DNA of 60,000 bases from Symsagittifera roscoffensis (GCF_963678635.1 NC_087062.1:77751200-77811199), one strand, 5' to 3'. Shown: positions 22,208 through 32,404, numbered from the stretch's first letter. Notes: generated by a model from the letters alone, not told the origin. Translations and numbers: made by a program.

Positions 22208-23156
22208 GATATTTTGTCCACAGTATCTCCATTTCCAAGGTTGCTCCAGTCAGAGTGCGGTCACTCCTTTTGGATTTGTAACCTACTGACTTTATCCCTG
22301 CCATGAGAATGGGTGGCACCTTTGCTACATCAGTTAACATTCTGTCCGTGCCAGGCAATTGATAATCACCTTGTTCCAAATCCATGACCTCTTCGACTCG
22401 TTTTCTTTTCGCTAAATTGACAGCTCTTATCGATATCTCCGAATCCACCTTCGTCTTTCCTGCTCTCCTCGGTATCACTTTGCTGACTAATTTCATATTC
22501 ATCTCGTTGATCTTATCAATCACCAGTTTCGATCGCATCGTTCCTTTCCTGGTCCTTGACAGATACACCACCTCTCCTTTATCCTCCTGCGAAGTCATCT
22601 TGATGGGAGAGTTCACCTCACTTTCGTCAGTGGCTGAGTCAATCAACAACTCACTCAATCTCCCTTCACACTCATCAAGCTTGTCGAGGACTTCCCGCAT
22701 CAATGGTCGGTTGAGACTCACTTTCAGAACGGACTGGGTCCCATAGCTCTGAACTACTGTCCAGACTTCTTCCATGAGCGCCACTCTGTCCAATTTACAT
22801 CCCGTCCTATTCTCATGGTCTCGGTGATGCACTTCCCACTCTTCTTCGGGCAACGTTCCCAAGAAAGGTACTCTGGCAGCGCCTTCTATTCCTCTTCTCC
22901 TCGGTGATTCCATGAGGAGTCTTTGCTCGTTACCTTTTGAATTGCCCGGAGAGCTGCTCTCCGGCAAATTCCGTTTCATTTCCATAAAGGCCGACGGAGG
23001 TTCCAGTGTCGAAGTGCCTTCGTCTGCTGGCTCAGCCGCTTCCAACGTATCCGCATTATTCTCAAAATCACTGAGGAAATTGAAATCCAGGCTGGATATT
23101 CCTCCTGTTGATGCCCTGTCGTCTTCCCTATCTGCTTGATCGTTACCTTGTTGCAT
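22194..23156 (-). CDS. Accessory ORF of the giant element (320 aa), function unknown
   Basis: An intact ATG-initiated frame, unrecognised family. The first 75 residues are acidic and low in complexity (DNAQ-, E- and S-rich, probably disordered). The middle contains EEEWEVHHRDHENRTGCKLDRVALMEEVW split over short helices. A basic patch (RRAGKTKVD ... AKRKRVEEV) near residues 230-260 could bind nucleic acid or act as a nuclear-localisation signal; that is inference. Its stop overlaps the start of the 488-codon ORF. Confidence 0.55.
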   Translation of the reverse strand: MQQGNDQADREDDRASTGGISSLDFNFLSDFENNADTLEAAEPADEGTSTLEPPSAFMEMKRNLPESSSPGNSKGNEQRLLMESPRRRGIEGAARVPFLGTLPEEEWEVHHRDHENRTGCKLDRVALMEEVWTVVQSYGTQSVLKVSLNRPLMREVLDKLDECEGRLSELLIDSATDESEVNSPIKMTSQEDKGEVVYLSRTRKGTMRSKLVIDKINEMNMKLVSKVIPRRAGKTKVDSEISIRAVNLAKRKRVEEVMDLEQGDYQLPGTDRMLTDVAKVPPILMAGIKSVGYKSKRSDRTLTGATLEMEILWTKYHERL

Positions 23157-23707
23157 GGGTTCCTCCGTTCGACGGCTTCCTCCCTGCCCATCATCTCCTT
23201 CTGATGTATCTTTTTTCGAGCTTGAGGGTCCTTGCTTTTCTGTCTCGGCCCATTCCGGAAATTTTGGTATGATCAGTATGCCGGCCGATTTATCTTCCTC
23301 CTCTCCATGGACTACTTTGATTTCCTCACAGCCAAAGGGTGCCAGGAAAGTTCTCGTTGCAACGTTCCTCCCACTGTTAACCCTTGCTTCACACTGTTCA
23401 AAATCAGGGAGGCCTCAGGTAATTCGGCTCTTTCTCTCATTCTCATGGGCGTTTGGTTTAATTCCGCCCACTCCGCGTCAAACGCTCCAGGCTTCGGAGT
23501 CGCGGCGTTGCTTATTCGCATTCTCGTCGTTGATCCGTGTAGGCAAATCGCGTGTACTGTAGCACGGCGGCATTTCTCCCCACAAAGTATGGATCCATCG
23601 TTTCCACGAATTTCCCTATCCTCCTTTCATTGGTTTCAAACGCTCATAGTCTAGGAGTTTGTACTACGGAGACTGCTCCGAGCAACATCCTTCTTATCAG
23701 AGGGAAT
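23157..23707 (-). pseudogene. Broken accessory coding segment
   Basis: The minus strand keeps coding-like composition here, but in several short frames separated by stops. One piece runs on from the previous ORF in a shifted frame (EFPLIRRMLLGAVSVVQT), and another lies at 23312-23521 (MRISNAATPKPGAFDAEW). I read it as the frameshifted C-terminal part of the 24391-25827 / 23708-24628 protein. Confidence 0.4.
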
Positions 23708-24628
23708 TCAGGGATTTCCTCTGGCAGCTTTTTTGTAATTACCCCAATCTTTTGTCTCTTCTCTCACCTTGTGATATGCTGCAGTGAAACGAGGAACTCT
23801 GGCCATTTCACCATTCGTCTTATCATAGGGTCTTAGATTCCAGAGCTTCGGAAACACCTCGAGGCGCCTTCTCTCTACTTCTCCCATGCGATCACGGAAG
23901 TGATCGTCAAAATTGATGACTGTCATTTCTGGCTCTGATATTTTCGCAAATAACATATCTTCGCTCATGAGCTCCCGCAACAGGTGCTGCTCACACCAAT
24001 TCAGCGCACTACCATCCACTGCTGATATGAGGTTCAGGTGCAGCATCGACCACCTGTATGCTTCCACATTGACATCAGGGAACGCAAACATGACTGCTGG
24101 TCCGTAAATCACTGTCACAAACTCTGTGGCTCCCCTGATCAACGCTAAGGGATCGGTCCTCATGGCCATGTTTAGATCAGTTAGTAGGGGTATGCCCCCA
24201 AAATGTCGTCTCACGTCTTCCTCCCTCTCGATCGTCTCACCTTCTCTTGTTCCAAAGCGATTCTGATGCAGGAGGTACTGGATAAGAGTATGTCTCAGAT
24301 CTCTTATCTTGTTCCACGAATCTGTGGCTTTCTTCTCATCAAATTTGTTCACATTCTCTATCATCTGTTCTGGGTAACATGTCAGTTTCATTATCCTCCC
24401 AAGTTTCCATGGGTAATCGCAATCAGTGTTAGAAGCCCATCTAAACGCAAGTTCTGGATTCCTTCGGTGAGCAGTATCACCGGTCCCTTTACGAAGCTCT
24501 TTGCTCCAAACGTCACGAACAAGGCTAGTAGTTCCACAATCGACACTTCCACTACTGCTTGGAGGAATTCCTTTATCAAGTAACGAGAGAGTTTCGGGTA
24601 GAATTTTGCCAAGAAGGACGCGGTCCAT
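23708..24628 (-). pseudogene. Accessory coding segment (306 codons open), continues the 478-codon ORF
   Basis: The first 70 or so codons overlap the 24391-25827 ORF in another frame and are probably not the authentic reading. From about 24420 on (GRIMKLTCYPEQMIENVNKFDEKKA...) it looks like the continuation of that protein after a frameshift. Visible features are a hydrophobic VTVIYGPAVMFAFPDV segment and a CEQHLLRELMSED helix. No family is recognised. Confidence 0.5.
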
Positions 24629-25827
24629 CCGGCTCCCAGACCTTCCAGCATGCTATCAGTCCGTTCGAAGCCTTCTTCTCCCTTCACCTTCTCAGTCCAG
24701 AAAGTTTCCAGGGTAACTTGGCACACTCTGTTTACGAATTCGGCTGTCTTTTCTTCAGCATTCTCCGCCAGGTTCACCTCCTTTAACAAGTAAGCATGGA
24801 TCTTCTCGATCATTACCGGGCCTTGCTCAAAAGCATCCGCACCCAATGCCGCTACTCGAGGAGTTAGATGTAGCCACTGATTAGCCTCTGGTTTGGTTCT
24901 CAAAACCATTGCCTCCAAGTGAGCTCTAGTCTCCTGGGAATTTTTCCTTCTCTCTCTTTCTCCTGCTGCTTCTATCCCTCGGAACCATAAGTCGTTCGAC
25001 ATCGCTACGATCACTCGATGGTCGTCGCCTATTCCCGGTTTCAGTTTGAGCTGTCGACTGAAGTTGGACAGTTCCAACCCCAGCATCTCGTCCAGCACCA
25101 GCATGTGTAGCGCATGGTCCTTGAATTCTCTCAATGCGTTTGAGATATCCGACCACACCGCAGGTAGCTCAGCCCTGAGTGGTCTCAGGTTCTCCATCTC
25201 TATCATGCGATTTGGGGCCGATATGATTACATCATATTTCCCTTCCAAAAGCAAGGCCACGATCGCATACACGAATTTCAGTCCATCCGGGAGATGTGCA
25301 TACCCCGGAGATAGCGCGAACACTACTCTCGGTGTCGTCTTGGGGAAGGACCCCTCCTTCATTGCACCCACCACTTCACCCATTGACTCAAGGATGTCTT
25401 TTATTTCTGGCCATACGGCATTTTCGGCCGTTGTAGATTCTCTGAGTTTGCTCAGGAAACCTCTACTGTGTAGATGGTCATTGATGCCAGCAAACACTGT
25501 CCTGATTGGGTTCATGTCCGTCTGTCTTTGCACTCCGATAGCCATTGACACGGATTGCAGTAGGTCCAGATCGACCGCTGCCAACATAATGACGTCCGGC
25601 CAAAACAGCGACTTGGAAGTTTGTACGAATTCTGAATTCGCTACTATCATAATCTTGGCCTTCCTCATTTCTGCTTTGTCGTACGCGGCGAAGATGGTCT
25701 CATCTTTCTTTATCGCTGTCAATTCGCCGTAGATTTGGGCATCACCTTCTTCCTGATTCACTTGCTTCGGGTATGTTCTTTCTTTCACATGACCTGGAGG
25801 TGTCTTCAGCTGCCTGAACATCTTCAC
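24391..25827 (-). CDS. Accessory ORF of the giant element (478 aa), function unknown
   Basis: A long open frame with a mixed alpha/beta look: alternating hydrophobic strands (AKIMIVANS, DVIMLAAVDLDLL, PRVVFALSPG, YDVIISAPN) and amphipathic helices. The motif VFAGINDHLHSRG near residues 108-120 follows a strand, as catalytic loops do in Rossmann-like and SGNH-like folds. A hydrolase-like fold is possible, but I cannot show a complete active site. The first codon is GTG and the ATG two codons later is more likely. Homologous reading continues into 23708-24628 after a frameshift near 24400. Confidence 0.55.
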   Translation of the reverse strand: MKMFRQLKTPPGHVKERTYPKQVNQEEGDAQIYGELTAIKKDETIFAAYDKAEMRKAKIMIVANSEFVQTSKSLFWPDVIMLAAVDLDLLQSVSMAIGVQRQTDMNPIRTVFAGINDHLHSRGFLSKLRESTTAENAVWPEIKDILESMGEVVGAMKEGSFPKTTPRVVFALSPGYAHLPDGLKFVYAIVALLLEGKYDVIISAPNRMIEMENLRPLRAELPAVWSDISNALREFKDHALHMLVLDEMLGLELSNFSRQLKLKPGIGDDHRVIVAMSNDLWFRGIEAAGERERRKNSQETRAHLEAMVLRTKPEANQWLHLTPRVAALGADAFEQGPVMIEKIHAYLLKEVNLAENAEEKTAEFVNRVCQVTLETFWTEKVKGEEGFERTDSMLEGLGAGWTASFLAKFYPKLSRYLIKEFLQAVVEVSIVELLALFVTFGAKSFVKGPVILLTEGIQNLRLDGLLTLIAITHGNLGG

Positions 25828-26210
25828 ATGTTGCCCAATCGGCGCCCTCGTTATCAGAAATCTTCCAGGTCTCTCTTCTCAATTCCCCTCATCGTGATTC
25901 AGTTTTACGTCTTGTAACAGTCGGGCGTTCACTGGTCCCATTGTGTTATTAGAGGGCAGTCCCTCTAGGTCAGCAAACCTCAAGGCAGTTGTAGAGCTGA
26001 AGTTTATGCCAGCCGCTATCAACCATCCACTCCTGTTATCGAGTACAATCCGCTGACCGATAATCTTGCTCCGTACAGCATCCTCATAGCATCCGCTGCG
26101 AAGCTCACCGTCTGAAGGTTCAGCTTCATCAGATCATCCTTGTATATGTGCCATGGAGAAGGTTTTGGCCTCGACCACATTAGAGAGCTCCTGTTAGGGC
26201 GTCTTTCCTC
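25828..26210 (-). pseudogene. Broken link between the SGNH ORF and the 478-codon ORF
   Basis: Coding-like sequence with in-frame stops (for example after MAHIQG near 26140 and before EERPGRF near 25880). Pieces such as RIVLDNRSGWLIAAGINF and GPVNARLLQDVKL are readable. It probably belonged to the 478-codon protein or to the C-terminus of the SGNH protein. Confidence 0.4.
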
Positions 26211-26981
26211 TCAACTGGTCCTTGTCGTCTCCCACCTCGTGTCCGATCTAGAGGTGCTGGCTGTCTCCTCCATTGGGTTAACAGGCCCTAGTCTTCTCCT
26301 AGGATTAATGGTCCTCCTCATTGGCGCTTCTCCCAACCGATCTTGAACGTCTGTTCTTTGACCTGGTTCGCTAGAGCTCTGCTGTCTGTAGCTCGTCACG
26401 GCCGGGACTATCCCCAAGCGTGTTTCTAGGCTAGGAGGCACAAAGGTGGTAATCACAGGTTCGTTCAATGCTCCCTCCTCCTTTAGCACTCCTGTGTCGA
26501 AGAGTTCTACTTCCAACTCATCCAATCGCTCCTGGAAGACTCTGTTCAACCAAGCCTGTCCTTCTATATTATCGAAGTGGATGCCGTCCGTAGTCAGCCT
26601 GGCCTGATCCATAGCTCTCAACTCATGTTCGATGTCCATGAGGATCATCCTTCCGGCATTCCGACTTGCGAGATTCTTTAGGATGTTATTCCACCTGACT
26701 ACTCCTTCGTTATGCCTTCTCCCTGTCGCAGTCAAACTCCTCGCATTCAGTGGCACAGTGCAAACGGTCAGTACCGCGCAATTGAACTTCTGCCAGAGAG
26801 TAGTAAGCAAGCACACCATCATTGATTCCCATAGTGCTTTCTCCTTATCCGAGCTTCTCGAGATGTTATTTGTCCCCACTAGGATCATAACATTAGGGAT
26901 TCTCCTGGGTTCATCAACTCCACCATCCGAAATAACTGGGCTATGGTCGCGCCTCCAAAGACCATCACCGTGGTGACCCAA
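26211..26981 (-). pseudogene. SGNH/GDSL-type hydrolase domain, C-terminal part
   Basis: The authentic frame resumes here at about 26907 after a frameshift from the 26885-28250 ORF. It carries the remaining conserved blocks of the SGNH hydrolase family: VGTNN (block with the oxyanion Asn, about 26870-26882) and DGIHFD (block with the catalytic Asp and His, about 26573-26592), 95 or so residues apart. Together with GDSL and the Gly block in the previous ORF, all four SGNH residues are present. SGNH enzymes are esterases, lipases or acetylhydrolases. The C-terminal 100 residues are low in complexity and probably disordered. Confidence 0.6.
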
Positions 26982-28250
26982 GAGGTTCTCAAGTTCGAGA
27001 GTACTCTGACTAAGCTATCTCCCAGTATCAGATGTGATGTCCCCAGCGGTGGTTGCTGCAGGTTCACTGCCGGGTTCCAGGTCGCTCGATTGAAGCAAGC
27101 TCTCGAATCCGCCTCTGGAACTCCTGTGAAGTTATACTTCAACTGATTGTTCTTCTGTACATCTATTACACGTGACACTTTCTTTGCCGGCATCTTTCGT
27201 ATCCTCCTCTCTGGGACCTTAGAGCTCCCCATTGGTGGCGTTGTGTGGCTAACTCCCTGTCTGGTCATCACGCTTTGGGAGAGTCGTATTCTGCCCGTAT
27301 CGTCGATCGTTCCATAGGGTGCAGTCACCCCGGAACCTTGCGCATTCTTGTTGGCGACTAGTCCTCCAGCTGTCTCTATCAGCTTCCTCACCGTTTGTTC
27401 CACGACTGGGTCACCCAAGGTGTCACTCGGGTCCGGGATCGTCACTCGACCTGTAGTTGTCGGGGGTCTCGTTTCCGTTGTCTGACTCATCTCTCGAGGC
27501 GCCAAGAGCTCCATCGGGGACTGCACACGAGGAATACTCCTTGCAGGTATCACTTTTTCCACGGCTGTAGTCAATGCCACCCGTTCCGATCGCTCCTTGT
27601 AGTCCCGCCTCAAGCGCTCAATTTCTTGACCATGCTTCTTGTTGCAGTCTTCAAACAATTTCTTCCACATGTCTTTGTCGTCCTCCGTAATGAGCATGGT
27701 CTTAGTCACTTCATTCAGCTCCTTCCTGATCCTTTCCAGCTCATCCTTCATCCCATCTAGATCTTGCACGATTTGGTTCGTTTGAACCCCTTGTTCTACT
27801 CTCGCCCTCTTTGGTGGCACAGCTATTCTCAGTGGTGAACTAGACGAGGCAGCCTCGCTGTTCATCTTGTGATGCATTCTCCTCAGCCCAGGCTTGGGCT
27901 TAGAGGGCAAAGGCATTTCACCTGGTTGATAAGTCCTAGAACTTCCCAATCCAGGCTCATTCGCCAAGTCACTCCCTGAGAGAGCCCCGTTTCTCCACCT
28001 CATCGCTCTCATGTTCGGGCGGTCTAGTACTCCCCTTTCTCCGTATGCTGCCATCAATAGAACTTCCGTGGGGCGGTCCCCACGGTTGTCATGCCCCAAG
28101 ATGTTTATCAGGGCGGTCAGCAACAAGACTACCTCTGGGTCCTCCAGAGCGAAGTCTCGATCCATTAGCCGACGATAGATCGCATCTACCATCGGTCCTA
28201 CATATGCCTCTGCCAGGTCCATTAATTCATCCAAGTTGAAGTTATCCATT
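26885..28250 (-). CDS. Coiled-coil protein with SGNH hydrolase N-terminal blocks
   Basis: The frame is open from 28294, and the first ATG is at 28250 (MDNFNLDELMDL). The N-terminal 100 residues are helical. Residues about 170-225 form a coiled coil (heptad-like LDGMKDELERIRKEL, then DMWKKLFEDCNKK, then EIERLRRDYKER). A disordered Pro/Thr-rich segment follows, then from about 27035 the start of an SGNH domain: LILGDSLVRVL (nucleophile Ser) and FGGATI (block with the oxyanion Gly). The frame then runs off after NPG into ESLML, and the domain continues in the next frame. The arrangement recalls ORF1 proteins of CR1/L2-type LINEs, where a coiled coil precedes an esterase domain, but here it sits behind an integrase in an LTR element. 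Confidence 0.65.
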
Positions 28251-28294
28251 CTCTTTTCAGGTTCGATTCGATTTGATTCAATGATTTGACTCAA

Positions 28295-28643
28295 GTGAGT
28301 AATTAAATGATCAATCAGGATCTAGAAAAGAGGTCACGGATATCACACTTGTCCGTTCCACCTTAGCTTCTCGTTAAAATTTATTTAAAACAGTCAGATA
28401 AAAAGATTTTGATCCTAAAGTTTATTAAAATCAGTCGGTCTCTAAAATTTTGGAATTCGACCTAAGATTGGACAGTCCAAACTTTGGATCGGTTCCTAAG
28501 ATCGTTATTCAGTTGTTGGTGGTCACTAACTCCTTCTTACCCAGGACCTTAATAACATAACACATAACATAACATAACACACATTACCTAATTTAGTCTG
28601 ACACCCTCTTACATGTCACCTTAACTCAGCCTATACTCAAGTA
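28295..28643 (-). other. Non-coding spacer between pol and the accessory module
   Basis: An AT-rich intergenic-like stretch with a simple repeat (TAACA units, 28552-28582) and a TCAGTCGGTC/CAGTCAGATA pair. No open frame is seen on the minus strand. It separates the pol-derived ORFs from the SGNH ORF, so the latter may need its own RNA (splicing or an internal promoter). Confidence 0.5.
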
Positions 28644-29600
28644 TTATTTCTTATGTAAGTATACTTGTATATTAGTATCAGAGAAGATTACGTGTATGAG
28701 CGCGTACAGCTCTCGAAGATGCAGTCGTCCTCTGTTCGGGTCGTACACTGGAAGCGAAAGCTCCTTCACATCCCTTTCCACGAGGAAGTCTCTCAATCTT
28801 GTCAAGGGCAAGACTAGATTTTCCGGGTCTACGTGCCGCTTCTCCGTCGCCCGTGACACTAAGAAACATAGGTGTTTTCCCGGTATCTGTGACGCCGCCG
28901 GAGGCAAGGCTGCTACGCCCCCTATTCCTGGTCTTTGCTTCCAAAGGAATTCTATGTTTTTATTTTCTCTCTTAAAATCTGCTGCTAACGCTGTCTTAAA
29001 ACTCATGTCTGCTGTGATTGCTATTGCACATGTTCTATCCGTGAGTATGAAATCGCTGTCTGTTAGTATTATGCTACTTGAATATTCATTTGGTAAGTTA
29101 AAATATGACTCAACTACCCTCCCTATGTCAGGTTTCTTAGATTCTTCGCCTGTTTCTGCTTCTAAGTCTCCTGTCATTCTTGCTATTCTTAATTTTTTTA
29201 TTAATAAGTTTTCAGTGCGGGTAAGTCCTACCCCCACTCCCCGGACAAAAATATCCATCGACGTCCCCGTCGATCGCATACCGGGTATCAAATCGAGATT
29301 GGAAGCCGGAATGAGTAGTAGCCCCTCCTGGGCAGCCCAGGAAGGATCTTCTCGTTCGGTTTTCATGTATTTTATGCTTTCACGATCTACATCTTGAATC
29401 GTGACACTGGTCTCCTTTGGGTCCGACGTCATTTCGTTCAGCCATTCCAAGACACGCAGATTCGTCAAGTCTTGTTCATATGACTGCTGTTGCTCGTCGT
29501 CGAATTCTACCTCGGGTTTCGACCGGTCATCGACCCACTCATCGTCGTGATCATCGACTATGTCAATGTCCTGTGACACATTTATTTCTTCTAGACCCAC
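28644..29600 (-). CDS. Post-integrase ORF (318 aa), function unknown
   Basis: An open frame that follows the integrase C-terminus after a cluster of stops (29600-29640). Its first codon is GTG, so it is better read as the continuation of the integrase polyprotein than as an independent gene. The N-terminus is very acidic (DIVDDHDDEWVDD). Later parts are alpha/beta (SSSIILTDSDFILTD, CAIAITADMSF) with a DFLVERDVKELSLPVYDPNRG segment near the end. No family is recognised. Confidence 0.5.
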   Translation of the reverse strand: MGLEEINVSQDIDIVDDHDDEWVDDRSKPEVEFDDEQQQSYEQDLTNLRVLEWLNEMTSDPKETSVTIQDVDRESIKYMKTEREDPSWAAQEGLLLIPASNLDLIPGMRSTGTSMDIFVRGVGVGLTRTENLLIKKLRIARMTGDLEAETGEESKKPDIGRVVESYFNLPNEYSSSIILTDSDFILTDRTCAIAITADMSFKTALAADFKRENKNIEFLWKQRPGIGGVAALPPAASQIPGKHLCFLVSRATEKRHVDPENLVLPLTRLRDFLVERDVKELSLPVYDPNRGRLHLRELYALIHVIFSDTNIQVYLHKK

Positions 29601-29626
29601 TACTTTTTCCCCTATCTTATTTAGAT

Positions 29627-30898
29627 CTATCCCTCCACTACAAAATCGTCGCCGTAAGGGTTATATTTCTTCTTGGATCGTGTCCGGTCATTCTGACGAG
29701 TCTGTATCGTGAACGGAAGATCCGGTTCCAAGTTCTTAGGAACCTCCCTTTGTTCAGGGTCCTGCCAGTTCTCCTCTGCGTAGGGTAAAGTTTCATTGTC
29801 CGCTTCAATCACGTCATTTGGGTCCAGGTCCAGTGGTGTACTTGTTCCTTCCTCTATGACCTCATTTCCATTGTTCTTTTCCCTGGTGCCCTTCTCATTG
29901 ACCTCACAAGCAGGGTCCATCATTAGATAATCCCCTTCTTCCATGTCTGCTGGTATACACCAGTCTTCTGTCGATGGATTGTGTGGCTTAATGTTTTCGT
30001 AATGAGCGGATCGGCCAGTACTCAGTCTATAAAAGCGTCCCTCCTGGTGCACCTTCGTAATCATGAAGGGCCATCTCCACTTTTTTAAAAGCTTTTTCGT
30101 TCCTTTCGGTGGTATGACGTTCTGAAATACCCATACGTAATCTCCTACCGAGTAAGCTTTTGCACCAGCTGCTTTCCTATCAATCCTTTTCCTCTGCCTT
30201 GCCTGTGCTTGCTGAGTAGTTTGTCTACACAAGTCGTTCAACTCTTGCTGACGTCTAATTACATCCCTCACATAGACCTGTGGTGACGTCTTCTTCCCCT
30301 CATACTCTGGGTAGAAGAAATTCAAGGGGAAAGACTTCTCGTGCCGGGTCAGCATCATATATGGGCTAACTCCGGTGGTGGAATGTTGTGTGCTATTGTA
30401 AGCTCCCATCACCTGTGGAAGATATCTGTCCCAATCGGTCATGTACCTGGAACAATATACCCTCAGCATCGACACTAACGTTCGATTCTGCCTTTCCACT
30501 AAGCCATTTGTCTGTGGATGGTATGCCGTGTAGTGAGCTTGAGCAACTTGTGAGCGTCTCATTAGCTCTTTCGTGAGTTCTCCTACGAAAGGTGTTCCGT
30601 TATCCGATTGAAACGTCATCGGACAACCGTGTCTCGCTATCCACGTATTGATCAGGTGGTCGCACGTCTCTTCCGCCGAGGCAGTTATGCAGGGCACGGC
30701 CTCTGCATACTTCGTGAAGTGATCTATCATGACCAATACCTGATTATAACCACTGTCTGTCATGCATATCTTATGGTGATCTATATGCACCACCTCGTTG
30801 AATTCAGACGACTCGATCGATTGCAAGGGAAATCGCAATTTCCTTGGATCCTTGACCTGTTGGCATGGCACACATGCTGTTACCCAATTCCAGGCCAC
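29627..30898 (-). CDS. Integrase catalytic core and C-terminal domain
   Basis: A 423-codon frame of a Ty3/Gypsy integrase, the enzyme that joins cDNA to host DNA. The second half of the zinc finger is at the start (CVPC, residues 9-12). The catalytic triad is D40 (VVHIDHHK), D99 (FQSDNGTPF) and E135 (NGLVERQNR), giving the retroviral DX35E spacing. A C-terminal SH3-like stretch follows (YVWVFQNVIPP ... KKWRWPFMITKV); the usual GPF/GPY motif reads WPF here. The last 120 residues are acidic and end in a basic cluster (RTRSKKKYNPYGDD). The frame ends in a run of stops near 29600-29630. Confidence 0.85.
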   Translation of the reverse strand: MAWNWVTACVPCQQVKDPRKLRFPLQSIESSEFNEVVHIDHHKICMTDSGYNQVLVMIDHFTKYAEAVPCITASAEETCDHLINTWIARHGCPMTFQSDNGTPFVGELTKELMRRSQVAQAHYTAYHPQTNGLVERQNRTLVSMLRVYCSRYMTDWDRYLPQVMGAYNSTQHSTTGVSPYMMLTRHEKSFPLNFFYPEYEGKKTSPQVYVRDVIRRQQELNDLCRQTTQQAQARQRKRIDRKAAGAKAYSVGDYVWVFQNVIPPKGTKKLLKKWRWPFMITKVHQEGRFYRLSTGRSAHYENIKPHNPSTEDWCIPADMEEGDYLMMDPACEVNEKGTREKNNGNEVIEEGTSTPLDLDPNDVIEADNETLPYAEENWQDPEQREVPKNLEPDLPFTIQTRQNDRTRSKKKYNPYGDDFVVEG

Positions 30899-31332
30899 TC
30901 AAAGCGCTTCAGGATCCTCTGATACACTTTTTCAATCCCCTGATGGCCCATCTGATCATGCGACCTCTACAAGAGTTCTGTCTGATAGAGTTGCGGCAAC
31001 ACTATCGCGTTATACTTGTATAGGACTTTGTCTTCATCCCTTCTCTTGCAAGCCACAATCCCGTTCTTTTTCAAGTATAATCTTCCCTCTTTCTGCATGA
31101 AATACTGTCTCAGAATGCGGTAACTGTCTTCCTCGAGGTCTCCTTTGGCCGGAGTACCATTTTCTATCCACCTTTTCAGGTTGCTTGTCATGCGGTCATT
31201 TCTCTGCGCCCTTAGAAGTTCCGAGAGTCTGTATCTCGCTTTCAAGTACTTCTTCATGACCCTCATCTGACTATTCAGCTCATTGGGCCGATGCGTATCC
31301 TTTTCCATCTTAACGCACCAAATCTTTTCCAA
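30899..31332 (-). pseudogene. Integrase zinc-binding domain (broken)
   Basis: The ORF from 31332 to 30967 ends YNAIVLPQLYQTELL at a TAG. Reading through in the same frame gives the HHCC histidines (SHDQMGH, about 30950) and WPG before a frameshift near 30895. The cysteines are in the next frame. HHCC is the N-terminal finger of retroviral and Gypsy integrases. In this copy a stop and a small deletion separate it from the core. Confidence 0.65.
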
Positions 31333-31363
31333 TGGCTGTGTTTCCTGTTCGAATGACTGAAGA

Positions 31364-32404
31364 TCAGTTCTGACTACCTCTTTTTGCGTTTTGCGGCAAC
31401 AGACTCAACGAACGTTTCGATACCGCTATTGTCTCCAGATGATCCGCTGCGTTATCAAAGACTCTTTCACATGGTATGAGGTAGCGATCACTATCAGGGT
31501 CCTGGTATACCTCTCTATCCAGATCCATTGCTCGAGTTTCCACTAATAGTGTGTGGATAGCTAATTCTGACAGTTCCGATCCTGAGCTCGAGTTCCTGTC
31601 TGAGTTTCGGGAGTTGTCATCTGTTGAATAGTCTGCGACGGAGTCTGCACCATCTCCTGGGTCAGTTCTGTGCTTCCTTCTCATCCATCTGAACTCCCCG
31701 GACAAAACTTTGTTCTCCAGGTCCTGCTTCCCATCAGGAACTTCCTCATCTACATCAGACTCCCCGGACAAACTTCCTTGTCCCGGGTGTTGATCTTGAA
31801 CTCGCTGGCTCTTCTCATTGTTCGTCTCCCCGGACAAAAAATCTTGCACCAGGTTTCGTTCAACCTTTTCACCTTCTTTATCCTGGTCCACAAAGGTAAC
31901 GGTTTTCTTTCGCGTATTGCTCCCCTGTTCTTTCCGTCCGTAAGAAGTACTGGTTAAAACCTCGTGTAGTATTGAGGATACTAGTTGCTGAACTATTGTC
32001 CTACAATCCCTCTCGTTCTCTTCGTGTTGTCGTTTGGACGGCATGATCTTCACCTTCTCCCTGACTGTCAGTGATGCCACTGCTGCTGTCCAATCGGGGT
32101 CATCTCTGGTCACTTCTCTTTCTAACAATCCACCCAGCATCCGCATCACTTGCGGTGTGACCTGCACCGTTTTATCCAAAAATGAGAGGCTGTTAATGTT
32201 CATGAGAGAGAGTTCCTGTTGGACCAGGTTTGAGCGCAGCAACAGATCCAGGGGCACAGGGTTCTCCTTGGATAGGATCTTTATCTCGGCTGCTTTCTCT
32301 ACAGTTAACTCAGGATGTCCTGGAATTGGATGTCCAGACTTGTCCAACCATCTCGTCAAGGGAAGTGATTCATAGGTTTCTTTGTCCAGAAACGAGAATC
32401 CTTC
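31364..32404 (-). CDS. RNase H-integrase linker region
   Basis: An open frame of about 340 codons directly after the in-frame TAG at 32405-32407. It contains LTRWLDKSGHPIPGHPEL, a helical region, and a long acidic, Ser-rich segment with repeated SGE units (DFLSGETN, GSLSGESD, KVLSGEF). The repeated LSGE motif suggests internal duplication. It is much longer than the usual RNase H-integrase linker in Gypsy elements. It ends where a 7-bp duplication (CGCAAAA twice on the minus strand, about 31381-31396) shifts the frame after SLLPQ. Confidence 0.6.
   Translation of the reverse strand, partial: EGFSFLDKETYESLPLTRWLDKSGHPIPGHPELTVEKAAEIKILSKENPVPLDLLLRSNLVQQELSLMNINSLSFLDKTVQVTPQVMRMLGGLLEREVTRDDPDWTAAVASLTVREKVKIMPSKRQHEENERDCRTIVQQLVSSILHEVLTSTSYGRKEQGSNTRKKTVTFVDQDKEGEKVERNLVQDFLSGETNNEKSQRVQDQHPGQGSLSGESDVDEEVPDGKQDLENKVLSGEFRWMRRKHRTDPGDGADSVADYSTDDNSRNSDRNSSSGSELSELAIHTLLVETRAMDLDREVYQDPDSDRYLIPCERVFDNAADHLETIAVSKRSLSLLPQNAKRGSQN

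Noticed and set aside
18560-29600. Envelope gene in the accessory module
   Set aside because: I looked for a signal peptide, a surface/transmembrane layout and a C-terminal anchor. The accessory ORFs are charged, soluble-looking proteins, and one has SGNH motifs. No envelope-like protein is visible.
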